Of a stretch of DNA of 33,920 bases, positions 13,267-20,984 are shown one piece after another. Made by a program: the position numbers and the translations under genes. The notes beneath the pieces were generated by a model that worked only from the letters and a program-made list of their open reading frames with translations, had not been told where the DNA came from and did not search any database. The DNA comes from a virus. The stretch covers positions 1 to 33,920 of the IMG/VR virus record IMGVR_UViG_3300034062_007170; one strand, given 5' to 3'. How positions within the stretch are numbered: position 1 is the first letter of the stretch; each line of letters starts with the position of its first letter.

Positions 13267-13335
13267 ATTGATGTTTTTGAGAAACCTGCAGCTGCGAACC
13301 GCCCGGCCAGCGGCAAAAAATATTTCCTCAGGTGC

Positions 13336-13364
13336 TTGACACGGTCTGTGAAATAATGTACCTT
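13336..13364 (+). promoter_or_regulatory. Promoter for micropeptide B
   Basis: TTGACA, 17-base spacer, TACCTT, about 25 bases before the micropeptide start. Confidence 0.75.
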
Positions 13365-13389
13365 GACAGGCATCTGAAAGGGGGTAACT

Positions 13390-13443
13390 ATGATTGAAAT
13401 GGCTACAGCGCTAATCATCATCATCATTGCGGTTTCACTCTAA
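13390..13443 (+). CDS. 17-aa hydrophobic micropeptide, copy B
   Basis: ATG with AAAGGGGG upstream, encoding MIEMATALIIIIIAVSL. Same length and same MIEM-x-TAL start as the peptide at 12498. It has its own consensus promoter, and no other frame follows the promoter this closely. Likely a single membrane helix. Confidence 0.65.
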   Translation: MIEMATALIIIIIAVSL

Positions 13444-13472
13444 ACAAGACGCCACATAGATACACTAAAAGC

Positions 13473-15410
13473 GTGACATCACGCCTCTCGCTCGCAGACG
13501 ACCACCTCGTCTTGGACTTTCCATACGATGCAAATCAGGTCACCGAAATAAAAACCATTCAAGGTGCAAAATGGGACAAAGTTGCTAGGGTCTGGCGAGT
13601 TCCAATCTCAAGCATTGAACGCGTTCGGCACTTCGCCACGAACCATCAGTTCTCAATTGACCCAGAAGTAATGCTGTTCTACGTCCCCAGACCACTCAAC
13701 GAATCCAAAGGGATAAGCAAGAAGGGCGAATGGCTATACCTCAGCTTTTCGTACGACCCAGTAAAAGTTCGAGCAGCTAAATCTGTTCCCGGCATCACCT
13801 GGGACACGAAGACCAAAAGCTGGAGAGTCCCGCTTACATCAATCTCCCAAGCCATCGCATTTGGAGAAACGTTCGGTCTCGAGATACCCGAAGACATCAT
13901 CGCCGAAGCACACCTAATCAAAACCGTACGTGAAGAAACAATCATCGCATCAAAAGCCAAAGACGCAGAACTTGAAATACCCACCCTCAACGGCAAACTG
14001 CTCCCGTACCAAAAAGCTGGAATCAAGTATGCAACCAACGCACGCAGGTGCTTCATCGCAGATGACATGGGACTCGGAAAAACCATCCAAGCAATCGGAA
14101 CGCTCGAGCACTCAGCAGCTGCATATCCGGCTGTCATTGTTTGTCCGTCGGGACTCGTCCTCAACTGGAGAGATGAATATCATAAATGGCTGCCGCACCG
14201 GAAAGTCGCCGTCGTTACCAACCGGTCCCAATTCCCTGAAGAAGGAACATTTGATGTACTCGTCATCGGGTACCCAAACATCAGCCACTGGAACAAACTC
14301 CTGCTTGGCTACAACGGTTATGTATTTGATGAATCCCATTACGCAAAAAGCCCGACAGCACAAAGAACAAAAGCAGCAATCAAAATGGCGCGCTCAGCCC
14401 CCGACGGCGGAGTAGTTCTATGCCTGACTGGAACACCGATAACCAACCGACCCGCTGAATACGCATCCCAGCTTGACATCCTCGGACAACTAAACAGGTT
14501 CGGAGGCATGTGGGGTTTCTACCGAAGATACTGCGGAGCATTCAGAGACCGATTTGGCCAATGGCACATTGAAGGCGCAAGCAACCTTGACGAACTAAAC
14601 GAAACACTCCGCTCAATCTGCTACATCCGACGAACAAAAGACCAGGTACTTGATGAGCTGCCGCCAGTAAGACACTCCCGTCTGGTGGTAAGCGGGACTT
14701 CAACTGGCATGAAAGAGTACAACGAAGCCCAGGCGGACATCGTTGCATACATTGTTGCTCGAGCAGAAGAAATTGCCAGGGAACTCGGCAAATCACCAAG
14801 GTCAGCCGCTGTGGTCGCAAAAATCAAAGCAGAATCAAACGAACACCTCATGCGAATCTCCGTGCTTCGAAAGCTTGCAGCAAAAGCAAAAATGGAATCC
14901 GTATACGAATGGATTGACCAAAAGATTGGTGCAGGTGAAAAAGTTGTCGTAGCTGCACACCACAGAGAAGTCGTCGACGCAATCGCAAACCATTACTGCG
15001 GTCTCAAGATTCAAGGCGGCATGAACGTGGAAGACATCCAGGAAGCGAAGCTGAAGTTCCAAACCGGTTCAATTGATGAAGCCCCGATTATCTCACTTTC
15101 TATCCAGGCGGCTAAAACCGGACACACGCTCACCGCAGCTCAAGAAGTGCTCTTCGTTGAACTTCCATGGTCACCAGCAGATGTTGACCAGACCTACAGC
15201 CGATGCCACCGACTTGGCCAAAAGGGTTCCGTGATGGCCACATACATCCTCGCCTCAGGCACCATTGACGAGGAAATCTATGACCTGATTGCCTCAAAGC
15301 GGGCTGTTGTGAATGCTGCCACAGAAGGCAATTCAGTCGGAGAAGACATCCGAGGGGCTGAACAGATAGTAATGAACTTCCTTACGGCGGGTCTTGCAGA
15401 ATCAAACTGA
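13473..15410 (+). CDS. SNF2/SMARCAL1-type helicase with two HARP-like repeats
   Basis: 645 aa. Two N-terminal repeats (about 10-65 and 86-145) share the pattern FxYDxxxVxxxKxxxGxxWDxxxxxWRVP, as in the HARP domains of SMARCAL1-type annealing helicases. Motif I is DDMGLGKT (197-204), motif II DESH (286-289), then LTGTP, and QTYSRCHRLGQ as motif VI. The protein likely remodels or anneals branched DNA during replication or repair. The start is GTG with TACACT 6 bases upstream; no ribosome-binding site. Motif II is DESH rather than DEAH. Confidence 0.9.
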   Translation: MTSRLSLADDHLVLDFPYDANQVTEIKTIQGAKWDKVARVWRVPISSIERVRHFATNHQFSIDPEVMLFYVPRPLNESKGISKKGEWLYLSFSYDPVKVRAAKSVPGITWDTKTKSWRVPLTSISQAIAFGETFGLEIPEDIIAEAHLIKTVREETIIASKAKDAELEIPTLNGKLLPYQKAGIKYATNARRCFIADDMGLGKTIQAIGTLEHSAAAYPAVIVCPSGLVLNWRDEYHKWLPHRKVAVVTNRSQFPEEGTFDVLVIGYPNISHWNKLLLGYNGYVFDESHYAKSPTAQRTKAAIKMARSAPDGGVVLCLTGTPITNRPAEYASQLDILGQLNRFGGMWGFYRRYCGAFRDRFGQWHIEGASNLDELNETLRSICYIRRTKDQVLDELPPVRHSRLVVSGTSTGMKEYNEAQADIVAYIVARAEEIARELGKSPRSAAVVAKIKAESNEHLMRISVLRKLAAKAKMESVYEWIDQKIGAGEKVVVAAHHREVVDAIANHYCGLKIQGGMNVEDIQEAKLKFQTGSIDEAPIISLSIQAAKTGHTLTAAQEVLFVELPWSPADVDQTYSRCHRLGQKGSVMATYILASGTIDEEIYDLIASKRAVVNAATEGNSVGEDIRGAEQIVMNFLTAGLAESN

Positions 15411-15428
15411 CATGGTTATCATAAAAAC

Positions 15429-15581
15429 ATGACCAAAGATGACCTGATTGAAGAACTTGATTTGCTACTCGCAAACGGCCATATTGAAATCATTGAAGGC
15501 TTCGGCAAAGACGCCAAATATGTGATTACAGACAAGGGTCGTGAATACCTAGAATATCTAAAGGATGAGCAAAGTCAATAA
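15429..15581 (+). CDS. 50-aa winged-helix-like protein
   Basis: Begins MTKDDLIEELDLLLANGHIE and ends AKYVITDKGREYLEYLKDEQ. The pattern ending in V-ITDKGREYL is the wing and last helix typical of small winged-helix regulators. TATCAT lies 6 bases before the ATG (leaderless layout). It overlaps the next gene by 17 bases. Confidence 0.65.
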   Translation: MTKDDLIEELDLLLANGHIEIIEGFGKDAKYVITDKGREYLEYLKDEQSQ

Positions 15582-16023
15582 AAAACAAGCCCCACAACAA
15601 ACAGTTGTATCAATATCTAGATACGGCGAGTGGGGAAAAGTTGAATACGCACACAAACTTGAGTGCGGACACACCGAGATTAGAAAACGCGCATCCCGTG
15701 CACCACAAATAGCTTGCGAACAATGCGTCAAAGCAAACACCGCAAAACAAATGCTCTCAAAGTTCGTCCCAGTCAAGGTTGAAGAGGACTTCTCGTGGGA
15801 AGACGACATCGCTTCGTCAATTGCCAAAACTGAACAGGACATTGGTCGCCTCAGAGCTGGCATCGCAGCAAAGTTCAATATCGGCCCGGAATCAATTGAT
15901 GTTGTTACCGAGGAAACCGAAGATGGAGCCCTTGTTTCTTATGTGGTTATCGTTCTTGATGCCGAGCAGGCCTTGTTGCTAGCAAACAGCCCTAGGAGCT
16001 CCGAGTCTCAATCTGTTTCGTGA
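15565..16023 (+). CDS. Zinc-binding hypothetical protein
   Basis: 152 aa. ECGHTEI and ACEQCVKAN (residues about 33-54) form a CxH/CxxC site. A helical middle (SIAKTEQDIGRLRAGIAAKF) and a beta-rich end (GALVSYVVIVLD) follow. AAGGATGAG overlaps the start region. No known family. Confidence 0.7.
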   Translation: MSKVNKKQAPQQTVVSISRYGEWGKVEYAHKLECGHTEIRKRASRAPQIACEQCVKANTAKQMLSKFVPVKVEEDFSWEDDIASSIAKTEQDIGRLRAGIAAKFNIGPESIDVVTEETEDGALVSYVVIVLDAEQALLLANSPRSSESQSVS

Positions 16024-16038
16024 GCATCACGAAGCGGA

Positions 16039-16067
16039 TTGTAAGCGAGGAGCGGGGCTATTAAGAT
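16039..16067 (+). promoter_or_regulatory. Promoter for the tRNA pair
   Basis: TTGTAA, 17-base spacer, TAAGAT, ending 8 bases before tRNA-Arg. Confidence 0.6.
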
Positions 16068-16075
16068 GTGAGTAT

Positions 16076-16149
16076 GCGTCGGTAGCTCAATCGGATAGAG
16101 CAACAGACTTCTAATCTGTAGGTTGTAGGTTCGATTCCTACCCGACGCG
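16076..16149 (+). tRNA. tRNA-Arg (anticodon TCT)
   Basis: 74-base cloverleaf: acceptor GCGTCGG/CCGACGC, anticodon loop CTTCTAA on an ACAGA/TCTGT stem, T-loop GGTTCGATTCC. CCA is not encoded. It reads AGA. Confidence 0.95.
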
Positions 16150-16154
16150 CGCAA

Positions 16155-16230
16155 TGGCAAGTAGCTCAGTTGGCAGAGCAACGGACTGTTAATCCGTGGG
16201 TCGTAGGTTCGAGCCCTACCTTGCCAGCCA
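16155..16230 (+). tRNA. tRNA-Asn (anticodon GTT)
   Basis: Acceptor TGGCAAG/CTTGCCA, anticodon loop CTGTTAA on a CGGA/TCCG stem, T-loop GGTTCGAGCCC, and an encoded 3' CCA (unlike the other two tRNAs). Confidence 0.95.
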
Positions 16231-16240
16231 TTGAAGAGGG

Positions 16241-16834
16241 CTATTCCTCGTCTAAGAGTTGTTCTATATCTCTGCAGAGGTTTTCGTATTCTTGTTCTGG
16301 TGATTCGCAGTAGCCATCTCTGTGCGCCCACCAAAGAAGAACGCCGTTTGCTTTTCTGATTCTTTGATTTCCTTTTTTGTCTACAAGGAATTTTTCAAAG
16401 TTTCCGTTTATCGCAGCCTTTTCACCCTCTGGGTTTAGTCTTTTATACAGGTCGTGCACTTCTGGTTTTTGTTCTTCGCCATCACGTGTTTCGCGAGACA
16501 CAACTAACTCAGAGAATGGATATGTTACGTTCCAAGCTTCGCGCCCGTATTCCTCGGCGTCTTTAGCGCTCGCTATACCTTTTTCGTACTTACCATAAGT
16601 AACACCAGGGCCACAATAATCGTTTGTTGGAACAGCGATTACCTGAAAGCCTCTATCTTTGTATTTTTGGTAGACATCTTCAAGAATTTTGTATTGCTCG
16701 GCATTACCGCAATGGCCAGTAACGTTTGCGAAAAGGGTCACCTTGCCGGCTATGTCTTCTATTAGGTTGTTTGTGCCATCAGAGTCCATCAAAACCACGT
16801 CTTTTACTGACTTTGAGTTGTCTTCGGCTTGCAT
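16241..16834 (-). CDS. Glutathione-peroxidase-like thioredoxin-fold protein
   Basis: 197 aa. GKVTLFANVTGHCGNAEQY (30-48) matches the glutathione peroxidase active-site region, with Cys42 as peroxidatic Cys. YKDRGFQVIAVPTNDY and INGNFEKFLVDKKG match later family blocks. Two of the usual tetrad residues are changed: the Gln of PCNQF is not present in PTNDY, and the Trp of WNFEKFL is Gly in GNFEKFL. An extra Cys74 follows. The fold is clear; peroxidase activity is not assured. A start at 16834 is used because TATAAT lies 7 bases upstream. Confidence 0.8.
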   Translation of the reverse strand: MQAEDNSKSVKDVVLMDSDGTNNLIEDIAGKVTLFANVTGHCGNAEQYKILEDVYQKYKDRGFQVIAVPTNDYCGPGVTYGKYEKGIASAKDAEEYGREAWNVTYPFSELVVSRETRDGEEQKPEVHDLYKRLNPEGEKAAINGNFEKFLVDKKGNQRIRKANGVLLWWAHRDGYCESPEQEYENLCRDIEQLLDEE

Positions 16835-16911
16835 GTTTATGATTATACACAATCAATATCGGCTAATTAAAGGTGCGCCGCAGTTGCATCTCTTAGTTGT
16901 ATGCTGCTACC

Positions 16912-18243
16912 ATGACCCGCATGTCCACCAACCTCACATTTGGGAGCCTCTTTGCCGGCGTAGGCGGAATTGATGTCGGATTAGAAGGCGCTGGATGGAA
17001 ATGTGAATGGCAAGTTGAATGGGACCCAAACTGTCAAGAGACTTTGAAGTACCACTGGCCTGATGTTCCAAAATGGTTTGATGTAAGCGACGTAAAAGGC
17101 GCAGACCTCAAACCCGTAGACGTAATCACATTTGGAAGTCCATGCCAAGACCTCAGCGTTGCCGGCAAGCGCGCTGGGCTCGTAGCTGGAACACGTTCAA
17201 ATCTTTTCTTTGAAGCAACACGAATCATTAAGGAGATGCAAGATGCAACCAACGGAGCTTACCCAAAATGGGCAATCTGGGAAAACGTGGCAGGAGCCTT
17301 GTCAAGTGGAGCAGGTGACGATTTTGAGACAGTCCTCAAAGAAATGGTTGGGCTGGGGGCGTATATCTGCGAATGGTCATTGCTCGATGCACAGTTCTAC
17401 GGAGTCCCCCAGAGACGTCGCAGAATTTTCCTCGTCAGTTGCTTCTCTGCTTCAATCGCCGCAGGAAGTCCAGAGCAAATACTTACTGTCGGTGAAGGCA
17501 GCCGCAGGAATACTGCGAAGGTCAAATCGGCGCGGAAAAACAATTCCAGAGAAGCTGAAATCAGCATTGGAAGCGATTGCGTCTCGGGAGAAGTAGAACC
17601 AACTCTTTTCAGCCACACTCAAGGACTTGACATCCAAGCATCAACGATTGCTTCACCAACGCTTAGAAGTAATGGTCATGGAATGAGTGTCGCATACAGG
17701 ATGTTGAGTTACGGCCAATACACAGATGACGACACCAGCTCTACTGTTGCAGCGCGCGACTATAAGAGCGCTACAGACCTCGTAGTTACACCTTCTTACC
17801 CGTACACGACTTCAAGCCATGCCAAATACGTGGAAGGAGTCGGAACGCTACGTGCTAACGGTGGAGACATCGGCGGTGGTTCAGAGACCATTATTGTTCA
17901 ACCAATTGCGATTGACGGACGCAGAAACGATGACATCAGACTTGACGACTCTGGAATCATGAGAACGCTTGAAGCGCGCATGGGAACTGGTGGGAACAAC
18001 GTCCCATACATAGCGATGGACGATGTTGAACAGAACAACGATGAGATGATTGTCAGAAGACTTACCCCTATTGAATGCGAAAGACTCCAAGGATGGCCAG
18101 ATAACCACACCCTCTATAGGGCTGACGGAAAACTCAACAGCGACTCAGTTCGATATAAAATGTGTGGCAACGGAGTTGCTTCTCCAGTAGCTAAATGGAT
18201 TGCAGAACGAATTAACGATTGCTATCCAGCAACGCCCTTGTAG
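16912..18243 (+). CDS. DNA (cytosine-5) methyltransferase
   Basis: 443 aa. Motif I FGSLFAGVGGIDVGLEGAGW (10-29), motif IV GSPCQDLS with catalytic Cys78, motif VI ENVAG (124-128), motif VIII QRRRRIFLV, then a long target-recognition region, motif IX RRLTPIECERLQGWP and motif X MCGNGVASPVAKW. All core motifs are intact, so it is likely active. No cognate restriction enzyme is next to it; host-restriction evasion is the likely role. TATGCT lies 6 bases before the ATG. Its last codons and TAG stop lie inside tRNA-Thr. Confidence 0.95.
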   Translation: MTRMSTNLTFGSLFAGVGGIDVGLEGAGWKCEWQVEWDPNCQETLKYHWPDVPKWFDVSDVKGADLKPVDVITFGSPCQDLSVAGKRAGLVAGTRSNLFFEATRIIKEMQDATNGAYPKWAIWENVAGALSSGAGDDFETVLKEMVGLGAYICEWSLLDAQFYGVPQRRRRIFLVSCFSASIAAGSPEQILTVGEGSRRNTAKVKSARKNNSREAEISIGSDCVSGEVEPTLFSHTQGLDIQASTIASPTLRSNGHGMSVAYRMLSYGQYTDDDTSSTVAARDYKSATDLVVTPSYPYTTSSHAKYVEGVGTLRANGGDIGGGSETIIVQPIAIDGRRNDDIRLDDSGIMRTLEARMGTGGNNVPYIAMDDVEQNNDEMIVRRLTPIECERLQGWPDNHTLYRADGKLNSDSVRYKMCGNGVASPVAKWIAERINDCYPATPL

Positions 18244-18305
18244 CTCAGTGGCAGAGCAACCGCCTTGTAAGCGGTAGGTCGTCAGTTCAATCCTGACCGA
18301 GGGCT
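18234..18305 (+). tRNA. tRNA-Thr (anticodon TGT)
   Basis: 72-base cloverleaf: acceptor GCCCTTG/CGAGGGC, anticodon loop CTTGTAA on a CCGC/GCGG stem, T-arm GTCAGTTCAATCCTGAC. CCA is not encoded. The first 10 bases are also the end of the methyltransferase gene. Confidence 0.93.
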
Positions 18306-18306
18306 C

Positions 18307-18396
18307 TCATTCGTCAAAGTCGTCTGGTTTTTCACCACATACAGGCTTGCGTTTAATCACACGCTTCTTGATGCAACAGCAAATCGTTGCATTCAC
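18307..18396 (-). CDS. Possible 29-aa Cys-rich peptide
   Basis: GTG start overlapping the stop of the PP-loop gene by 4 bases, with GAGGAAG upstream. It encodes MNATICCCIKKRVIKRKPVC and an acidic tail. CCC plus a later Cys could bind metal. Its coupling to the upstream gene is the main support. Confidence 0.4.
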   Translation of the reverse strand: MNATICCCIKKRVIKRKPVCGEKPDDFDE

Positions 18397-19514
18397 AACG
18401 CTTCCTCTTCTTTTTGCATTGTGTATGCCCTTGTGCCAGGACCAATTGGGTTTACTGAAGTTACATGGAATTCATGAATCAGCAAGTTTCTTACGAGCCA
18501 GTGAAGCGGATATGAGTGTGCATCACGTGCATGCTTTTTCCTGAACTCGGCAGAGAACGCGTATGCGCGCTTGCGAAGACCCGGTGTAGCAATGTTTTCT
18601 TCAATGCAACGCTTTACCCCATCCCACCCATCTCTTGAGTACTGGAGAATTCTCTTGTCAAGGTCATAGTCTTTCCACCAACGGCGCTGTGCATCAATAT
18701 GTGGGAAGCATTCGTAGAGTCGGTCATAGAATTCTGGCTCGGTTTGAACAACATCACCAATTCTCCTGATTGCCACAGCATGTAAAGGAATTCCAACACG
18801 CGTGTTGCTCCCAGTAATCGCAGCAAGGTCGTAGTACTCGCAATATTCTGCACCATGTTCTTCGCTGATGAACTTCAGAACATCATCCGTTTCCCAGTCA
18901 TAGATGACCTTTGCAAAACGAAGTGGGATGTTTTTCTTCATTTTGTATGGAGTCACAATGTAGTTCTCATGCAGCTTTTGCACACAAGACCGGTAACGAA
19001 TCATTGACTCGTTTGCCCTAACGCCAGTGATAAATGCAACTCTCCCGGCTTTACCTTGCATTGTGTAATAGTCAACAGACTGCGGAAGAGCTTGATTTGG
19101 GTCAAGTCCGAAGCTTTCTGCTCGAATTGCCCATGGTGGCATCTCTCTGACTAAGCGGCCTTCTTTTGCTCGGTAAGGGGACCAGAGCAAACAGTACTCA
19201 CGCCTACCAAGAACCCAAATCTCTTGGCCTGCTGGAAGGCAATACCATTCCATGTCAACCCAGTCATAGTTACGAACTTTCTCAACGAAAGCAATAACTG
19301 TTGGGCTCACCATTTCTTCATCTCGGAATATTACTTTCACTGGTCCAAGACCACGCTCTTCATGAATCTCTTTTGCGAGATAAAGTACAGCCGTTGAGTC
19401 TTTGCCTCCAGAGAACTGTACGCACACAGTGTCAAAGGTGTCGTAGACATGGCGCATTCGCTCACGAGCTGCATCAACGCAGTTCATATCTAGAAAGAGG
19501 CGTTGACGTGTCAT
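18393..19514 (-). CDS. PAPS-reductase-like PP-loop ATPase
   Basis: 373 aa. SGGKDSTAVL (35-44) is the PP-loop motif of the PAPS reductase / adenine nucleotide alpha-hydrolase superfamily. The overall length, with FITGVRANESMIRYRS and a C-terminal RKRAYAFSAEFRKK, fits the DUF3440/IbrA-type branch rather than sulfate assimilation. Such proteins adenylate or transfer sulfur in nucleic-acid chemistry, and often occur with ParB-like partners; one lies at 27443. Next to the methyltransferase it may act in DNA or RNA modification (inference). Start ATG with TATACT 9 bases upstream. Confidence 0.85.
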   Translation of the reverse strand: MTRQRLFLDMNCVDAARERMRHVYDTFDTVCVQFSGGKDSTAVLYLAKEIHEERGLGPVKVIFRDEEMVSPTVIAFVEKVRNYDWVDMEWYCLPAGQEIWVLGRREYCLLWSPYRAKEGRLVREMPPWAIRAESFGLDPNQALPQSVDYYTMQGKAGRVAFITGVRANESMIRYRSCVQKLHENYIVTPYKMKKNIPLRFAKVIYDWETDDVLKFISEEHGAEYCEYYDLAAITGSNTRVGIPLHAVAIRRIGDVVQTEPEFYDRLYECFPHIDAQRRWWKDYDLDKRILQYSRDGWDGVKRCIEENIATPGLRKRAYAFSAEFRKKHARDAHSYPLHWLVRNLLIHEFHVTSVNPIGPGTRAYTMQKEEEAL

Positions 19515-19531
19515 AGGATGCTCAGTATAGT
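19503..19531 (+). promoter_or_regulatory. Rightward promoter of a divergent pair
   Basis: TTGACG, 17-base spacer, TATAGT. The -35 lies within the start of the minus-strand gene. Confidence 0.6.
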
Positions 19532-19551
19532 GAGCAGAGACCCAATGTCAA
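19524..19551 (-). promoter_or_regulatory. Leftward promoter of a divergent pair
   Basis: TTGACA (19546-19551), 16-base spacer, TATACT (19524-19529). The -10 boxes of both promoters overlap, so the two cannot fire together. Confidence 0.7.
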
Positions 19552-19564
19552 CCAAGGAGAAACT

Positions 19565-19816
19565 ATGCCAATCAGTACCTACTATGTTTTAGAGATTGAC
19601 CCAATAGGGGATGGAAGTCTCGTGTGGCAGGCTAGGTGGGATGGCGATAAGACTGTCAGTATTTATCGTGGAACTGTTTCAGAAGAAGAAATTGTTATTT
19701 CTCGATTGCAATCAATTCAAGTGACATCAACAAATAAAAAGATTAAACATGAACAGTTTGTGGCAATGGCAACAGAGTTTATTAATGAAATGATTAAAAA
19801 CAAAACTATTTATTAA
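19565..19816 (+). CDS. Hypothetical protein
   Basis: 83 aa beginning MPISTYYVLEIDPIGDGSLV. Strong AAGGAG before the ATG. Beta-rich first half (VWQARWDGDKTVSIYRGTV), helical AT-rich second half. Function unknown; divergent from the PP-loop gene. Confidence 0.75.
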   Translation: MPISTYYVLEIDPIGDGSLVWQARWDGDKTVSIYRGTVSEEEIVISRLQSIQVTSTNKKIKHEQFVAMATEFINEMIKNKTIY

Positions 19817-19820
19817 AATT

Positions 19821-19857
19821 GGGGGTGGCCTGAATATCGGGGAAACAAGCCACCCCC
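19821..19857. terminator. Stem-loop after the 83-aa gene
   Basis: Nine-base arms GGGGGTGGC and GCCACCCCC with a 19-base loop. Plus-strand exit has no T-run, so this is a weak terminator or an operator. Confidence 0.5.
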
Positions 19858-19954
19858 AGAACTGCGGAGGCATCTTCAAGTCCGGTCAGAGTAAAGATGT
19901 TCTTGCGCATTGGTCACATTCTACACACATGCTTCTACCTGATAGAGTGAACCT

Positions 19955-20980
19955 ATGGCGCATGAGTTAGAAATAGTTAATGGCAAAGCAAACATGGCTT
20001 ATGCCACTGGCGGGGATAGAAAGATTCCTTGGCATCGTTTAGGCACCCCGATGAAGGGCCTTCAGACGATGGATGCGATGCTCGAAGCCGCCAATGCAGA
20101 CTTTGATGTAGTTATTTCTAAAGTAGCTGCAGTTGACGCGGAGGGCAATTTGCTCAAGAACTCTGATGGCTCAATTGTCATCATTGAAGATAGCCGAGCA
20201 ACACTGCGTCATAACCCTGATGGCAGTTTTAACGCGCTAGCTACTGTAGGTACACGTTACGAAGTTCGTCAGAATCGTGAAGTGCTTGAAAGAGCTCTTG
20301 CTGTAGTTGGAGCATCGAGTGGTGATGCTGTTATGGATACGGTTGGGATATTAAAAGATGGACGTCGGTTCTTCGCTACGATTGAGCTTGACACGTTAAT
20401 CCTTGACCCAAGTGGCGTTAATGACAAGATTGCTAGATACTTGGTTGTTAGTTGCGGTCATGATGGTATCTGGCCAATCAGATATGCAAATACTGATGTG
20501 CGCGCAGTGTGCAATAACACTGTAGTGATGGGCTTGTCAAGCGCTCAACGCGTGTTTACTGCAAGGCACACACGCAACGTTGACACCGTTATGGAAGACG
20601 CACAGCGCGTACTAGAGATTTCAACAGCCTGGGGTCAGGCATTCTCTCGCGAAGCTGAACGAATGCTCTCAATCAACATCCCCAATGGCAGCTTGAAGAT
20701 TGACAAAGTCCTTGAGAAGGTTTTCCCAGCAGAATCAGGGGAAACAGCTAGACAAAAGAAAAATCGTGATGAAGTTCACACCATGATTCGCAGTCTTTAC
20801 CTGAATGACAAAAACGCTGGTAAATACGGGTTTAATGGATGGTCTCTTTACAATGCGATTGTTGAATACATTGACCACTATAGGTCTGATGACCCAACTG
20901 CTGGAGCGATAGCAGCAATGGACGAAAATTCATTTGGTACACAAAAAAAGATTGTTGCTCATAAAGCGGTGGTATCATGA
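19955..20980 (+). CDS. DUF932 / phage-plasmid-like protein (TIGR03299)
   Basis: 341 aa. Typical opening MAHELEIVNGKANMAYATGG with PWHRLGTPM soon after, and a later CNNTVVMGL block, as in the DUF932 family. The family is common in phages and plasmids; its role is not settled. TAGAGT lies 6 bases before the ATG, without a Shine-Dalgarno. It is followed after 4 bases by the next gene. Confidence 0.9.
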   Translation: MAHELEIVNGKANMAYATGGDRKIPWHRLGTPMKGLQTMDAMLEAANADFDVVISKVAAVDAEGNLLKNSDGSIVIIEDSRATLRHNPDGSFNALATVGTRYEVRQNREVLERALAVVGASSGDAVMDTVGILKDGRRFFATIELDTLILDPSGVNDKIARYLVVSCGHDGIWPIRYANTDVRAVCNNTVVMGLSSAQRVFTARHTRNVDTVMEDAQRVLEISTAWGQAFSREAERMLSINIPNGSLKIDKVLEKVFPAESGETARQKKNRDEVHTMIRSLYLNDKNAGKYGFNGWSLYNAIVEYIDHYRSDDPTAGAIAAMDENSFGTQKKIVAHKAVVS

Positions 20981-20984
20981 ATTC

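Noticed and set aside
13679-14415. Open frames of about 161 codons on both strands within the SNF2 region
   Set aside because: They lie in other frames of a gene with intact helicase motifs.
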